Below, in pieces: positions 44,950-53,538 of a stretch of DNA of 64,000 nucleotides. The position numbers and the translations under genes are program-made. Within the stretch, counting starts at the first letter, position 1. Every line of letters starts with the position of its first letter. This stretch comes from Lutimonas vermicola (lineage in GTDB: Bacteria; Bacteroidota; Bacteroidia; Flavobacteriales; Flavobacteriaceae): assembly GCF_038433205.1 (NCBI RefSeq), contig NZ_JBCDNA010000002.1, positions 620,001-684,000 on the forward strand, given 5' to 3'. The notes beneath the pieces are model-generated. The model was given only the letters and a program-made list of their open reading frames with translations, searched no databases and had not been told where the DNA came from.

Positions 44950-46683
44950 TTATACGTCACAACTACCTACATTCGTCACTCTTGAGATGTGATTGCCATG
45001 TTCGTCATACAAATGAACTGCACATGCCAGACAAGGGTCAAATGAATGAACCGTGCGAATGATCTCTAAAGGAAGGTTCGGGTCTGCAACAGGTGTACCC
45101 AGGAGCGCTGATTCATAGGGAGAACGCTGCCCTTTCGGATCTCTTGGTGAAGCATTCCATGTTGTTGGTACCACCTGCTGGTAATTCTCCGTTTTTCCAT
45201 CTTTTATCTTGATCCAATGTGCCAAACCTCCTCTTGGAGCCTCAGTAAAGCCGACTCCTTTTGCCTCAGCGGGCCATTTTGCAGGATCCCACATTTCCAT
45301 ATTGGCCATGCGTGTATCTCCATTTTTAATATTCAGCAATAATTGGTCATAAAATTCCATGGTCCAGTTCGCCACCAGTTGAGATTCGATACCTCTTGCA
45401 GCTGTTCTTCCCAAAGTGGAAAATAGTGCCTCTACAGGAACATCTAAATGTTTTAAAGCCCCATTGACTGCATCCTGAATTTCCTTATTACCTCTTCCAT
45501 AGCCTACCAGCAACCTGGCCAAAGGACCTACTTCCATAGCTTGGCCTTTCCAACGCGGGGTTTTTACAAAGCTGTACTTTTGCTCTACATCCAGATGCTC
45601 ATACGGCGGTTGTGGGCCAGAATAATTAATATTGGTTTCTCCTTCCCATGGATGTCTTCCGGTTTCTGCACCCTCCTTGTAATTATCATACCATGAATTA
45701 TTGACAAATTCCTCAATATCTCCATTTCGATGATCCACATCGTGCACTTTCGAAAGGTCTCTGTTGAGAATCACACCCTGCGGAAATTTAAAATTTGACG
45801 GATCCCCGTAACCGTTTACCGGGAAGTCTCCGTATGACATGTAATTTCCAACTCCTTTACCAATGCCGCCCCAGTCTTTGTAAAAAGAAGCGATAGCCAA
45901 TAGATCTGGGATATAAACTTGTTCAATAAAATTCTTTCCTTCTTTTAGTAATTTCCCCACATGTGCAAGTCGTTCTGCGTTCAAACCACCTGTGCTGTTT
46001 TCATTAATGGCGCAAGCCATTCCACCAACCAAATAATTAGGATGAGGGTTTTTACCTCCAAGGATGGTATGCACTTTAACAATTTCTTTTTGCCATTCCA
46101 ATGCTTCCAGATAATGTGCTACTCCTAAAAGATTTACGGCAGCAGGTAATTTCATTTGAGGATGCCCCCAATACCCGTTGGCAAAAATACCCAGCTGACC
46201 ACTATCAACAAATTTTTGAATTCGTTTTTGGATATCACTGAAATATCCTGGTGAACTTTTAGGCCAATTGGAAATGCTTTGGGCAATTTTAGAAGTTTCA
46301 TTAGGATCGGCGCTTAAGGCATTGACTACATCCACCCAGTCAAGTGCGTGCAGATGATAAAAATGAACCGCATGATCATGCATGTATAATGCACCTTCCA
46401 TAATATTTCGCACCATTTCTGCATTTGGCGGTACGGCTATTCCTAAAGCATCTTCAACCGCACGAACCGAACTGATCGCATGCACAGTGGTACATACACC
46501 ACAGGTCCTTTGAACAAAGGCCCAGACATCTCTGGGGTCCCTGCCTTTAACGATATTCTCAAGTCCGCGTACCATGGTACTGGAACTAAAGGCATCTACT
46601 ATTTTGCCGTCTTTTATTTCGGCTTCTATTCTTAAATGTCCTTCGATCCGGGTGATGGGATCCACAACTATTCTGTTTGCCAT
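44950..46683 (-). CDS. hyaB: [NiFe] hydrogenase large subunit (membrane-bound uptake type)
   Basis: 577 residues. RTCGVCTTVHAISSVRAVEDALGI (N-terminal CxxC, near residue 75) and the C-terminal SFDPCLACAVHLYDEHG supply the four Cys ligands of the Ni-Fe site. The tail after DPCLACAVH is expected to be removed by HyaD. The opening RIVVDPITRIEGHLRIE is the family N-terminus. Lies 6 bases after the small subunit. The wording matches group 1 uptake hydrogenases. Confidence 0.96.
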   Translation of the reverse strand: MANRIVVDPITRIEGHLRIEAEIKDGKIVDAFSSSTMVRGLENIVKGRDPRDVWAFVQRTCGVCTTVHAISSVRAVEDALGIAVPPNAEMVRNIMEGALYMHDHAVHFYHLHALDWVDVVNALSADPNETSKIAQSISNWPKSSPGYFSDIQKRIQKFVDSGQLGIFANGYWGHPQMKLPAAVNLLGVAHYLEALEWQKEIVKVHTILGGKNPHPNYLVGGMACAINENSTGGLNAERLAHVGKLLKEGKNFIEQVYIPDLLAIASFYKDWGGIGKGVGNYMSYGDFPVNGYGDPSNFKFPQGVILNRDLSKVHDVDHRNGDIEEFVNNSWYDNYKEGAETGRHPWEGETNINYSGPQPPYEHLDVEQKYSFVKTPRWKGQAMEVGPLARLLVGYGRGNKEIQDAVNGALKHLDVPVEALFSTLGRTAARGIESQLVANWTMEFYDQLLLNIKNGDTRMANMEMWDPAKWPAEAKGVGFTEAPRGGLAHWIKIKDGKTENYQQVVPTTWNASPRDPKGQRSPYESALLGTPVADPNLPLEIIRTVHSFDPCLACAVHLYDEHGNHISRVTNVGSCDV

Positions 46684-46689
46684 GATCGT

Positions 46690-47826
46690 TTATTTTTCTT
46701 CGTTCTTTTTCAGTTTCTCTTCATTGATTATTCCTCTTGTATACCTACCTTTCAGTTCCTTATATTTGGAAACATTGGCCACAATTGAGTGTAGCGTCAA
46801 ACCTGCTGCTACTGCCCCGGTGGCAATCATACCAACTTTATCTGCTGAACTTTCTATTCCAAAACCTGGCGTATTGGTCAATCGTTTATAAAATGGTCCG
46901 TTATCCCAGAAGTTTTCTTCACTGCAACCAATACAACCATGACCCGATTCAATTGGGAAACTGGTGCCGTTATTCCATTTCATACTTGCGCAGGCATTGT
47001 AGGTAGAAGGTCCCTTGCATCCGAGTTTGTATAAACAATATCCTTCCTTGGCATTCACATCATCAAAAGATTCCGCAAAAAGTCCTGCATCGAAATAAGG
47101 ACGTCGGTAACAGGTATCATGTACACGTTTCCCGTAAAAGGCTTTCGGGCGACCTATTCTATCCAGTTCCGGTAACCTTTCAAAGGTAACATAGTGCACA
47201 ATCAATGCCGCCATGGCTTCTCCAATCGGTGGACAACCAGGCATTTGTATGATAGGCTTGTTTTTAATAATCTTGTTAATCGGAGTAGCCCCGGTAGGAT
47301 TGGGATTTGCCCCCTGCACACAACCATTTGTTGCGCAACTACCCCAGGCAATGATGGCTTTTGCCCCTTCTGCAGCTTCCTTTAAATGCTCCAGTGCGGT
47401 TTTACCCGCGATGGTGCAGTACACTCCATTAGCCCCGATTGGCACTGAACCTTCAACACATAAAATATACTCGCCGTGGTACTTTTTCATGGTGTCATGC
47501 TTAGCGGCTTCGGCTTGATGCCCTGAAGCTGCCATAAGTGTTTCTGTATAGTCTAAAGACACATTATCAAGAATAATATCTGCCACCATCGGGTGATCAG
47601 ACCTTATAAATGATTCACTGCAGCAGGTGCATTCCTGGTAATGCTCCCAAATGATTGGAAGCCTGGGTTTGGTTTCAAGAGAATTTGCTACCTGCCCTAT
47701 AAGGGAGTTTTCCAAGCCCATATAGGCCGAAATAAATGCAGCAAATTTCATAAAATCCCGTCGATTGTAACCCTTTCTTATTGCACTTTCATAATAGGTT
47801 TCTCGAAACCCGTCTTTTGTAGCCAT
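46690..47826 (-). CDS. hyaA: [NiFe] hydrogenase small subunit, O2-tolerant type
   Basis: 378 residues. A Tat signal (NRRDFMKFAAF, Arg22-Arg23) exports the folded complex; the C-terminal hydrophobic segment VGMIATGAVAAGLTLHSIVANV anchors it. The proximal cluster motif is ECTCCSESF (Cys66, Cys68, Cys69), with the extra Cys at position 68 that O2-sensitive enzymes have as Gly. A further Cys in NGVYCTIAGK lies where the second supernumerary Cys of O2-tolerant enzymes is found. These support a [4Fe-3S] proximal cluster. Medial and distal cluster motifs (GCKGPSTYNAC, GHGCIGCSE) are present. Confidence 0.96.
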   Translation of the reverse strand: MATKDGFRETYYESAIRKGYNRRDFMKFAAFISAYMGLENSLIGQVANSLETKPRLPIIWEHYQECTCCSESFIRSDHPMVADIILDNVSLDYTETLMAASGHQAEAAKHDTMKKYHGEYILCVEGSVPIGANGVYCTIAGKTALEHLKEAAEGAKAIIAWGSCATNGCVQGANPNPTGATPINKIIKNKPIIQMPGCPPIGEAMAALIVHYVTFERLPELDRIGRPKAFYGKRVHDTCYRRPYFDAGLFAESFDDVNAKEGYCLYKLGCKGPSTYNACASMKWNNGTSFPIESGHGCIGCSEENFWDNGPFYKRLTNTPGFGIESSADKVGMIATGAVAAGLTLHSIVANVSKYKELKGRYTRGIINEEKLKKNEEK

Positions 47827-47898
47827 ATCAGTAGTTTTAAGAGAAATTGGTTGGTGTAAACAAAAATCAGGGACTAAAATAGAATATTTAAATACCTG

Positions 47899-47922
47899 AT
47901 AATATGATAATTATCATATTAT
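47899..47922. promoter_or_regulatory. Perfect 24-bp palindromic operator between hyaA and hypA
   Basis: Perfect palindrome with the core ATGATAATTATCAT. Its centre (47910.5) is 29.5 bp from a near -7 box on the minus strand (TATTTTAG, 47874-47881, for hyaA) and 28.5 bp from one on the plus strand (TACCTTTA, 47939-47946, for hypA). This places the site at about -42 for both, the usual position of a class II Crp/Fnr-type activator. The TGAT-N4-ATCA spacing fits an Fnr-like site; a Fur-type site (GATAAT-like) is an alternative. Confidence 0.65.
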
Positions 47923-47975
47923 TTGAGTTTATTTATATTACCTTTAGAAGTTGATTTCAAAAAAAAAATGATCAA

Positions 47976-48317
47976 ATGCATGAATTATCCATAGTCATGG
48001 GGATCCTGAAAATTGCCGAAACGGAGGCTGCAAAAGCTGGAGCCAAAAAGGTTGATCTTATTGAACTCGAAATTGGCACGCTGGCCGGAATTGAGTTTCA
48101 AGCCCTGGATTTTGCCTGGTCCAAAGCCGTTAAGGATACTGTTTTAGAAAGCGCAGTAAAAAAAATTGACAAAATAGAAGCTAAAGGCCAGTGCATGGAA
48201 TGTGATCATATTTTCACTTTGGAACATATTTATGATCCCTGCCCCAAGTGTCAAAACTATCTGAAAGGAATTCTTCAGGGTAAAGAACTCAGGGTGAAAG
48301 CCCTGGAGGTTACATAG
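47976..48317 (+). CDS. hypA: Hydrogenase maturation nickel metallochaperone HypA
   Basis: 113 residues. MHELSIV holds the nickel-binding His2 and Glu3, and the zinc site is CMECDHIFTLEHIYDPCPKC (two CxxC). HypA delivers nickel with HypB. Start at 47976 is fixed by the MHEL motif. It is the first gene of the plus-strand arm, about 130 bases before the NAD-linked hydrogenase operon, which has its own palindrome. Confidence 0.95.
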   Translation: MHELSIVMGILKIAETEAAKAGAKKVDLIELEIGTLAGIEFQALDFAWSKAVKDTVLESAVKKIDKIEAKGQCMECDHIFTLEHIYDPCPKCQNYLKGILQGKELRVKALEVT

Positions 48318-48379
48318 TCGTTCTAAAGCACTGATCCAAGTCGTTGATTGCAAACGAATAATTTATTCCATTTAATATC

Positions 48380-48407
48380 AAAAACAATGATAATTATCAT
48401 TGTTTTT
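48380..48407. promoter_or_regulatory. Perfect 28-bp palindromic operator before hoxF
   Basis: Perfect palindrome sharing the 14-bp core ATGATAATTATCAT with the hyaA/hypA site. Its centre (48393.5) is 29.5 bp from TATATTCT (48423-48430), a -7-like box, which puts the site at about -41.5 relative to the expected start and 57 bp before the hoxF ATG. Same spacing as at hyaA and hypA, implying one common activator. Confidence 0.65.
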
Positions 48408-48450
48408 AGGGTGTTAATTTAATATATTCTCCGATCAGTTTCTAACGATT

Positions 48451-50274
48451 ATGGCTGCTCTACAAACCCCCCCGCCAAAATCCTCTTTGATGAATATCCT
48501 GTGGGATATTCAAAGAAAAAGAAGGTACATTGCTCCAGACGATATGACAAAAATTGCCAACGAATTTCGTATTTCCAGAATCGAATTGGAAGGAATTATT
48601 TCGTTCTATCATTTTTTTCACCGCTCCCATGCAGGTAATTACACAATCTACCTCAACAATGGCATTATTTCAAAACACGGCAATTATGCCGCTGTCAAAA
48701 GAGCCTTTGAAAAGGAGTTGGATATTTCGTGCGGCGAAACCACCACTGATAAAATGTTCGGATTGTTTGAAACCTCGTGCATCGGATTAAGCGATCAGGA
48801 AACTTCGGCCCTGATCAATTTTCACGCATTCACTGATCTTACGCCTGCTAAGGTTAAAAATATTCTTGGTCAATTGAGAAAAGGGGAAATGCCTGAAACG
48901 CTTACAGGAATCCCGAAAAATAATATTCAGTATACCCCAAAAAAAGACAAGACAGTTTTTTTTAAGCCATATACAGCAGGTGTCGGGCTAAAAAAATTAA
49001 AGAAATTATCTCCTGATCAGCTTATCGAGCTTGTTAAAAAGTCGAAATTATCGGGACGGGGAGGAGCCTTCTTTCCAACGGGAATGAAATGGGAATTCTG
49101 TAAAAACAATAGTTCTGATCAGAAGTTTATTATTTGCAATGCCGATGAAGGTGAACCCGGAACATTCAAAGACCGTGTTCTTATGAATAAATATCCGGGC
49201 TTAATGATAGAGGGGATGGCCATGGCTGCTTATGCCGTTGGTGCAAATTTTGGTTATGTCTATTTAAGGGCCGAATACTACTATCTAAAGGATAAAATTG
49301 AAAAAGAGATTAAAAATTTCAGGTCAAAAGGATTACTTGGTAAAAATATTTTGGGCATTGCCGGATTTGATTTTGACATCGTGGTCCACCTGGGGGCCGG
49401 AGCTTATGTCTGTGGCGAAGAAACGGCTTTAATAAGTTCTATAGAAGGCAAACGAGGAGAACCTTCCACCAAAGAATATTTTCCTGTAGAAAGAGGGCTC
49501 TTTGGAAAACCAACCATAATCAATAACGTAGAAACACTATGCGCGGTTCCCAGAATTCTCAGCATGTCTCTCGCAAAGTATTTAAAAATAGGTACCGAAG
49601 CCACAAAGGGAACCAAATTAATTAGTGTGTCAGGAGACTGCAAAAAGCCCGGTATTTATGAGATTGAGTGGGGGATGAAACTCAAGCAATTCCTTAAACT
49701 GATTAAAGCAAAAAACCCTTATATGATACTTTTTAACGGTTACGCAGGGGAATGCCTTTCATCGGCAGATTTCGATCGTGAAATCTCGGGAGAAAACCTG
49801 CTTGCCGAGCACGTACAATTCAAATGGGATGATCCAATCGAATACGCACGAAAAATGAGTGCGATCGGACTCAGGAGCGGCGGCTCGTTTATGGTTTTCA
49901 ATGACCAGCGCGACCTCATGCCAATTTTCGAGAACATAACCAATTTCTTCGTTTCAGAATCTTGTGGTATTTGTGCTCCTTGCAGAACAGGAAATTTCCT
50001 TCTGTCAAAAAAGTTAAAAAAGATCATGCTTTGCCATGCAGAAAAATCTGATTTGGAAGACCTGGAAAAATGGAGCAGCATTATCAAACAATCAAGCCGA
50101 TGCGGTTTGGGAAAAACTTCTACAAACTATTTACTTTCTGCCATGCTTAAGTTCCCTCAGGAATTTAACAAATGCCTGTTGGCCAGAAGTGACTTTAACA
50201 AATCTTTTGAATTTGAGAAAGTGACCCAAGATTATGATACCATTATCAATGAAATTGAAAAAGTCCATGGATAA
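48451..50274 (+). CDS. hoxF: NAD-linked hydrogenase diaphorase subunit HoxF
   Basis: 607 residues. Residues about 1-150 resemble NuoE, but of the four Cys that hold its [2Fe-2S] cluster only the one in TSCIGLSD is kept. Residues about 170-600 are NuoF-like: GRGGAFFPTGMKWEF (NADH site), NADEGEPGTFKDRVLM (FMN site) and the [4Fe-4S] ligands in ESCGICAPCRTG plus SSRCGLG. It oxidises or reduces NAD(H) for the soluble bidirectional hydrogenase. The stop overlaps the HoxU-HoxY start by 8 bases. Confidence 0.94.
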   Translation: MAALQTPPPKSSLMNILWDIQRKRRYIAPDDMTKIANEFRISRIELEGIISFYHFFHRSHAGNYTIYLNNGIISKHGNYAAVKRAFEKELDISCGETTTDKMFGLFETSCIGLSDQETSALINFHAFTDLTPAKVKNILGQLRKGEMPETLTGIPKNNIQYTPKKDKTVFFKPYTAGVGLKKLKKLSPDQLIELVKKSKLSGRGGAFFPTGMKWEFCKNNSSDQKFIICNADEGEPGTFKDRVLMNKYPGLMIEGMAMAAYAVGANFGYVYLRAEYYYLKDKIEKEIKNFRSKGLLGKNILGIAGFDFDIVVHLGAGAYVCGEETALISSIEGKRGEPSTKEYFPVERGLFGKPTIINNVETLCAVPRILSMSLAKYLKIGTEATKGTKLISVSGDCKKPGIYEIEWGMKLKQFLKLIKAKNPYMILFNGYAGECLSSADFDREISGENLLAEHVQFKWDDPIEYARKMSAIGLRSGGSFMVFNDQRDLMPIFENITNFFVSESCGICAPCRTGNFLLSKKLKKIMLCHAEKSDLEDLEKWSSIIKQSSRCGLGKTSTNYLLSAMLKFPQEFNKCLLARSDFNKSFEFEKVTQDYDTIINEIEKVHG

Positions 50275-51535
50275 AAAGATCAATATCAATATCGACGGTA
50301 AGGATTACCAGGTATTGGAAAATAAAAAACTAGTTGATGTCGCCAAGGAAAATGGAATATATATCCCAACGTTATGCCATTTCAGGGAAATCGAACCATC
50401 TCTAGGCACCTGCAGAATATGTACCGTCATGGTCAATGGAAAGTTCACCACAAGTTGTACTACCAAGATCAAAGAAGGAATGAACGTTAAGATCAATACA
50501 CCCGAATTGATCGATACACGAAAAGCCATTATTGAAATGCTCTTTTCAGAAGGTAACCACTTTTGTCCGTCTTGTGAAAAAAGCGGCAACTGTGATTTGC
50601 AAAACCTTGCTTATGACATGGGCATCAGCGTTTCTCGCTTTCCACATGTCTTTAGCAACAAACATGTGGACTTTAATCCGAAAAGAATAATCATGGAGGC
50701 AAACAGATGTATCCTCTGCCGGCGTTGCGTTGAAGAAATTCAAAACACCGATGGTATGGATATTTTTTCTTTTGTGAATCGGGGCGTAAAAACAAGGGTT
50801 CATATTGATTATGAGCAGGAAGAAAAACTTACGGAAGCTGAGGCACTGCATGCCATGAATCTGTGTCCGGTAGGCGCCATTCTTGTAAAGGGAATGATCT
50901 ACAAGGAACCCTTTGGAGACCGGAAATACGATATCCTTGGAAAAACAAAACAGACGAGTTCCGGTGATTTTTGCAGCCTTACATATGATGATGAAAAATT
51001 CATCGTAGCCACAACTTCACTGGCTGGCTGCTTTGGCTGTCATATGTCTCTGCTTGACATTGATACAGAACTGATCGATATATTGGAGATTGTTGAATTC
51101 AATAAGTCGCCGCTCACTGATATTAAAAAATTCAGCAAGCGCTGCCATGTTGGATTAATTGAAGGAGGGGTTGCAAATTCAGAAAATGTAGCTGTTCTTA
51201 AAGAGTTTAGAAAAAAATGTGACATACTTATCGCTTTTGGAGAATGTTCCGTAATGGGGGGAATTCCTGCTATGAGAAACTTTTTTTCTTTAAAAGAATG
51301 CCTCGAAGAGGCCTATATCCATGGTGTTACAAGTGAAATCGGAGCCAATACGATTCCAAATCACGAAGACATACCCAAACTTTTAAACAATGTGTATCCC
51401 TGTAATGAAGTAGTCAAAATCGATTACTTTATCCCGGGGTGCCCCCCAAATGCCAATCACATCTGGAAAGTTGTTAAAAGTATTCTGCTGGGGAAAGAAT
51501 TCCCGGTGATGCATGAAGAATTCAAATATGATTAA
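50267..51535 (+). CDS. Fused HoxU-HoxY: diaphorase and hydrogenase small subunits in one chain
   Basis: About 422 residues, start ATG 50267 (MDKKININIDGKDYQV); a frame extension to 50234 is unlikely. Residues 1-235 are HoxU: [2Fe-2S] ligands in CHFREIEPSLGTCRICTV plus a later Cys, HFCPSCEKSGNC ([4Fe-4S] with His), and CILCRRC with a distant CPVGAI. Residues about 245-422 are HoxY: LAGCFGCHMSLLD, AFGECSVMGGIP and PGCPPNANHIW carry the proximal [4Fe-4S] ligands. The two are normally separate genes. The frame is continuous through the junction and no stop or frameshift is visible. Confidence 0.93.
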   Translation: MDKKININIDGKDYQVLENKKLVDVAKENGIYIPTLCHFREIEPSLGTCRICTVMVNGKFTTSCTTKIKEGMNVKINTPELIDTRKAIIEMLFSEGNHFCPSCEKSGNCDLQNLAYDMGISVSRFPHVFSNKHVDFNPKRIIMEANRCILCRRCVEEIQNTDGMDIFSFVNRGVKTRVHIDYEQEEKLTEAEALHAMNLCPVGAILVKGMIYKEPFGDRKYDILGKTKQTSSGDFCSLTYDDEKFIVATTSLAGCFGCHMSLLDIDTELIDILEIVEFNKSPLTDIKKFSKRCHVGLIEGGVANSENVAVLKEFRKKCDILIAFGECSVMGGIPAMRNFFSLKECLEEAYIHGVTSEIGANTIPNHEDIPKLLNNVYPCNEVVKIDYFIPGCPPNANHIWKVVKSILLGKEFPVMHEEFKYD

Positions 51536-51546
51536 ATACATGTGTT

Positions 51547-53001
51547 ATGAGTCAAAAAATAGTCATAGATCCTGTAACGCGAGTCGAAGGACACGGAAAG
51601 GTAACGATACATCTTGATGAGAATAACAAGGTGAAAGACTCATTCTTTCACATCGTTGAATTTAGAGGATTTGAAAAATTTATTCAGGGCCATCCCTATT
51701 GGGAAGCCCCTGTCATGGTGCAGCGGTTATGCGGTATTTGCCCCGTAAGCCATCATTTGGCTGCCGCGAAAGCCATTGATCAAATTGTGGGATTGGAACC
51801 CGAAGATCTGTCGATCAGCGCACAAAAAATCAGAAAACTCCTGCATTATGGGCAAATATTTCAATCTCATGCCCTGCATTTTTTTTACCTGGCTTCGCCT
51901 GATTTATTATTTGGATCGGATGCAAGCCCCAGCAAAAGAAACGTTGTGGGTGTAGCCATGGAATACCCTGAATTAGCGAAAAAAGGTATCCTGATGCGCA
52001 AATTTGGACAAGAAATCATCAAAATGATCGCCGGGAAAAGGATTCATGGAATTTCTGCCACTCCGGGTGGCGTTCACAAAAGAATTAGTCCCCAGGAACG
52101 AGACTATTTTCTAAACGGAAAAGAAATACCCTCGATTGATGCCATGATAGAATGGTCAAAGGAGATTCTTGAATTCATAAAGGTTTACCATTCAAAAAAT
52201 CAAGAATGGTTTAATCAGTTTGCCGCTTTTCCATCCGGTCATTTAGGACTGGTAAACAAAAAAACCGGCGATCTTGAATTATACGACGGTTATCTCAGGG
52301 CAATTGACGCATCGGGCAGCATCACTTTGAATGATATCCCTTCTGATACCTATCAAAATTATTTTTACGAGGGTGTTGAAAAATGGTCTTATCTAAAATT
52401 TCCATATTTAAAACATCTTGGCAGAGAGCACGGTTGGAACAGGGTGGGACCATTGGCAAGATTGAATGTTTGTGAAGGAATTTCTACTCCCCTTGCTGCG
52501 TTTGAAAGATTGTCATTCCTCAATGCCACAGGAGGAAAAACCAATAATGCTTCCATGTACTCCCATTGGGCCAGGTTGATTGAGCTTCTGCATTGTGCTG
52601 AACTTATGAAAGAACTATTGGAAGACGATGACCTTTTGAGCTCCGACCTTGTTAGAAGAGGGAATAGACGCAGTGAAGGAATTGGTATTATTGAAGCCCC
52701 GAGAGGTACATTGATACACCATTATCAGGTAGACGAAAAAGACCGCATTACCCGATGCAACCTTATCGTCTCCACAACCCATAACAACGAAGCCATGAAT
52801 CAAGCGGTTAAATGGGTTGCCAATGAGGTCATTGACGGTAATCAAAAGGTGAGCGAAGCCATGTTGAATCAGGTTGAAGTGGCCATAAGGGCCTATGATC
52901 CCTGTCTAAGTTGTGCCACACATGCCATGGGTCAGATGCCTCTGGAAATAACATTATACGATCATTTAGGAAATATAGCTGATGTCAAAAGAAGAAACTA
53001 G
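51547..53001 (+). CDS. hoxH: [NiFe] hydrogenase large subunit HoxH (group 3d type)
   Basis: 484 residues. Ni-Fe ligands are in RLCGICPVSHHLAAAKAID (near residue 60) and DPCLSCATHAMGQMPLEIT near the C-terminus; the tail after DPCLSCATH is the expected cleavage product. The opening KIVIDPVTRVEGHGKVTIHL is typical of HoxH. With HoxF and HoxUY it forms a cytoplasmic NAD-reducing hydrogenase. The last 20 bases overlap the start of hoxW. Confidence 0.95.
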   Translation: MSQKIVIDPVTRVEGHGKVTIHLDENNKVKDSFFHIVEFRGFEKFIQGHPYWEAPVMVQRLCGICPVSHHLAAAKAIDQIVGLEPEDLSISAQKIRKLLHYGQIFQSHALHFFYLASPDLLFGSDASPSKRNVVGVAMEYPELAKKGILMRKFGQEIIKMIAGKRIHGISATPGGVHKRISPQERDYFLNGKEIPSIDAMIEWSKEILEFIKVYHSKNQEWFNQFAAFPSGHLGLVNKKTGDLELYDGYLRAIDASGSITLNDIPSDTYQNYFYEGVEKWSYLKFPYLKHLGREHGWNRVGPLARLNVCEGISTPLAAFERLSFLNATGGKTNNASMYSHWARLIELLHCAELMKELLEDDDLLSSDLVRRGNRRSEGIGIIEAPRGTLIHHYQVDEKDRITRCNLIVSTTHNNEAMNQAVKWVANEVIDGNQKVSEAMLNQVEVAIRAYDPCLSCATHAMGQMPLEITLYDHLGNIADVKRRN

Positions 53002-53461
53002 CAATATCCTGATTATTGGTATTGGTAATTCGGGCAGAAAAGATGACGGTTTGGGTTGGTTGATGCTTGACTTTATCAAAAAGAAATTTTTTAATATAGA
53101 CTGTTTATACAGATATCAGCTACAAATAGAAGATGCCGAAATTCTGTCGCATTATGCTACCGTAGTTTTTGTAGATGCCACCAGGGAAAACACAGAAAAT
53201 GGATTCTTTTTCAGGTCATGTCATCCAAACCAGGGTTTCGGGCTTAGCTCTCATATACTCGAACCCGAGACCGTACTTTGGTTGGAAAACAAATTATACC
53301 ACAAGAAACCTGTGGCTTTTGCTTTGGGAATTGAAGGTAAAGAATGGGATCTTTCTCTTGATCCCAGCGAAGTTGGTTTGCATAATTTGAGTAAAGCGCA
53401 GGATTTTTTTAAAAATAACATACATCTGATCATAAAAAATAAAGCAAGCTTAATTTTATAA
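52982..53461 (+). CDS. hoxW: Hydrogenase maturation protease (HoxW-like)
   Basis: 159 residues. The opening IIGIGNSGRKDDGLGWLML contains the acidic metal residue (Asp in KDDGLG, where HyaD-type enzymes have Glu), FVDATREN the second Asp, and SSHILEPETVL the His. The gene overlaps hoxH by 20 bases, so it probably cleaves the HoxH tail. It is distinct from hyaD at 43526, as expected for substrate-specific proteases. Confidence 0.88.
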   Translation: MSKEETSNILIIGIGNSGRKDDGLGWLMLDFIKKKFFNIDCLYRYQLQIEDAEILSHYATVVFVDATRENTENGFFFRSCHPNQGFGLSSHILEPETVLWLENKLYHKKPVAFALGIEGKEWDLSLDPSEVGLHNLSKAQDFFKNNIHLIIKNKASLIL

Positions 53462-53508
53462 AGACAGTAAAGCTGATAGAAATCATATGCTTAGAAAAGT
53501 GAAACTGT

Positions 53509-53516
53509 TATATTTG
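53509..53516 (+). promoter_or_regulatory. Possible -7 element for hypBC
   Basis: TATATTTG, an exact TAnnTTTG match, 22 bp before the hypB ATG, suggests hypBC can be transcribed apart from the hox operon. No palindrome like those at hyaA and hoxF lies here. Confidence 0.45.
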
Positions 53517-53538
53517 AAAAAATTAAAATCAATTTCTT

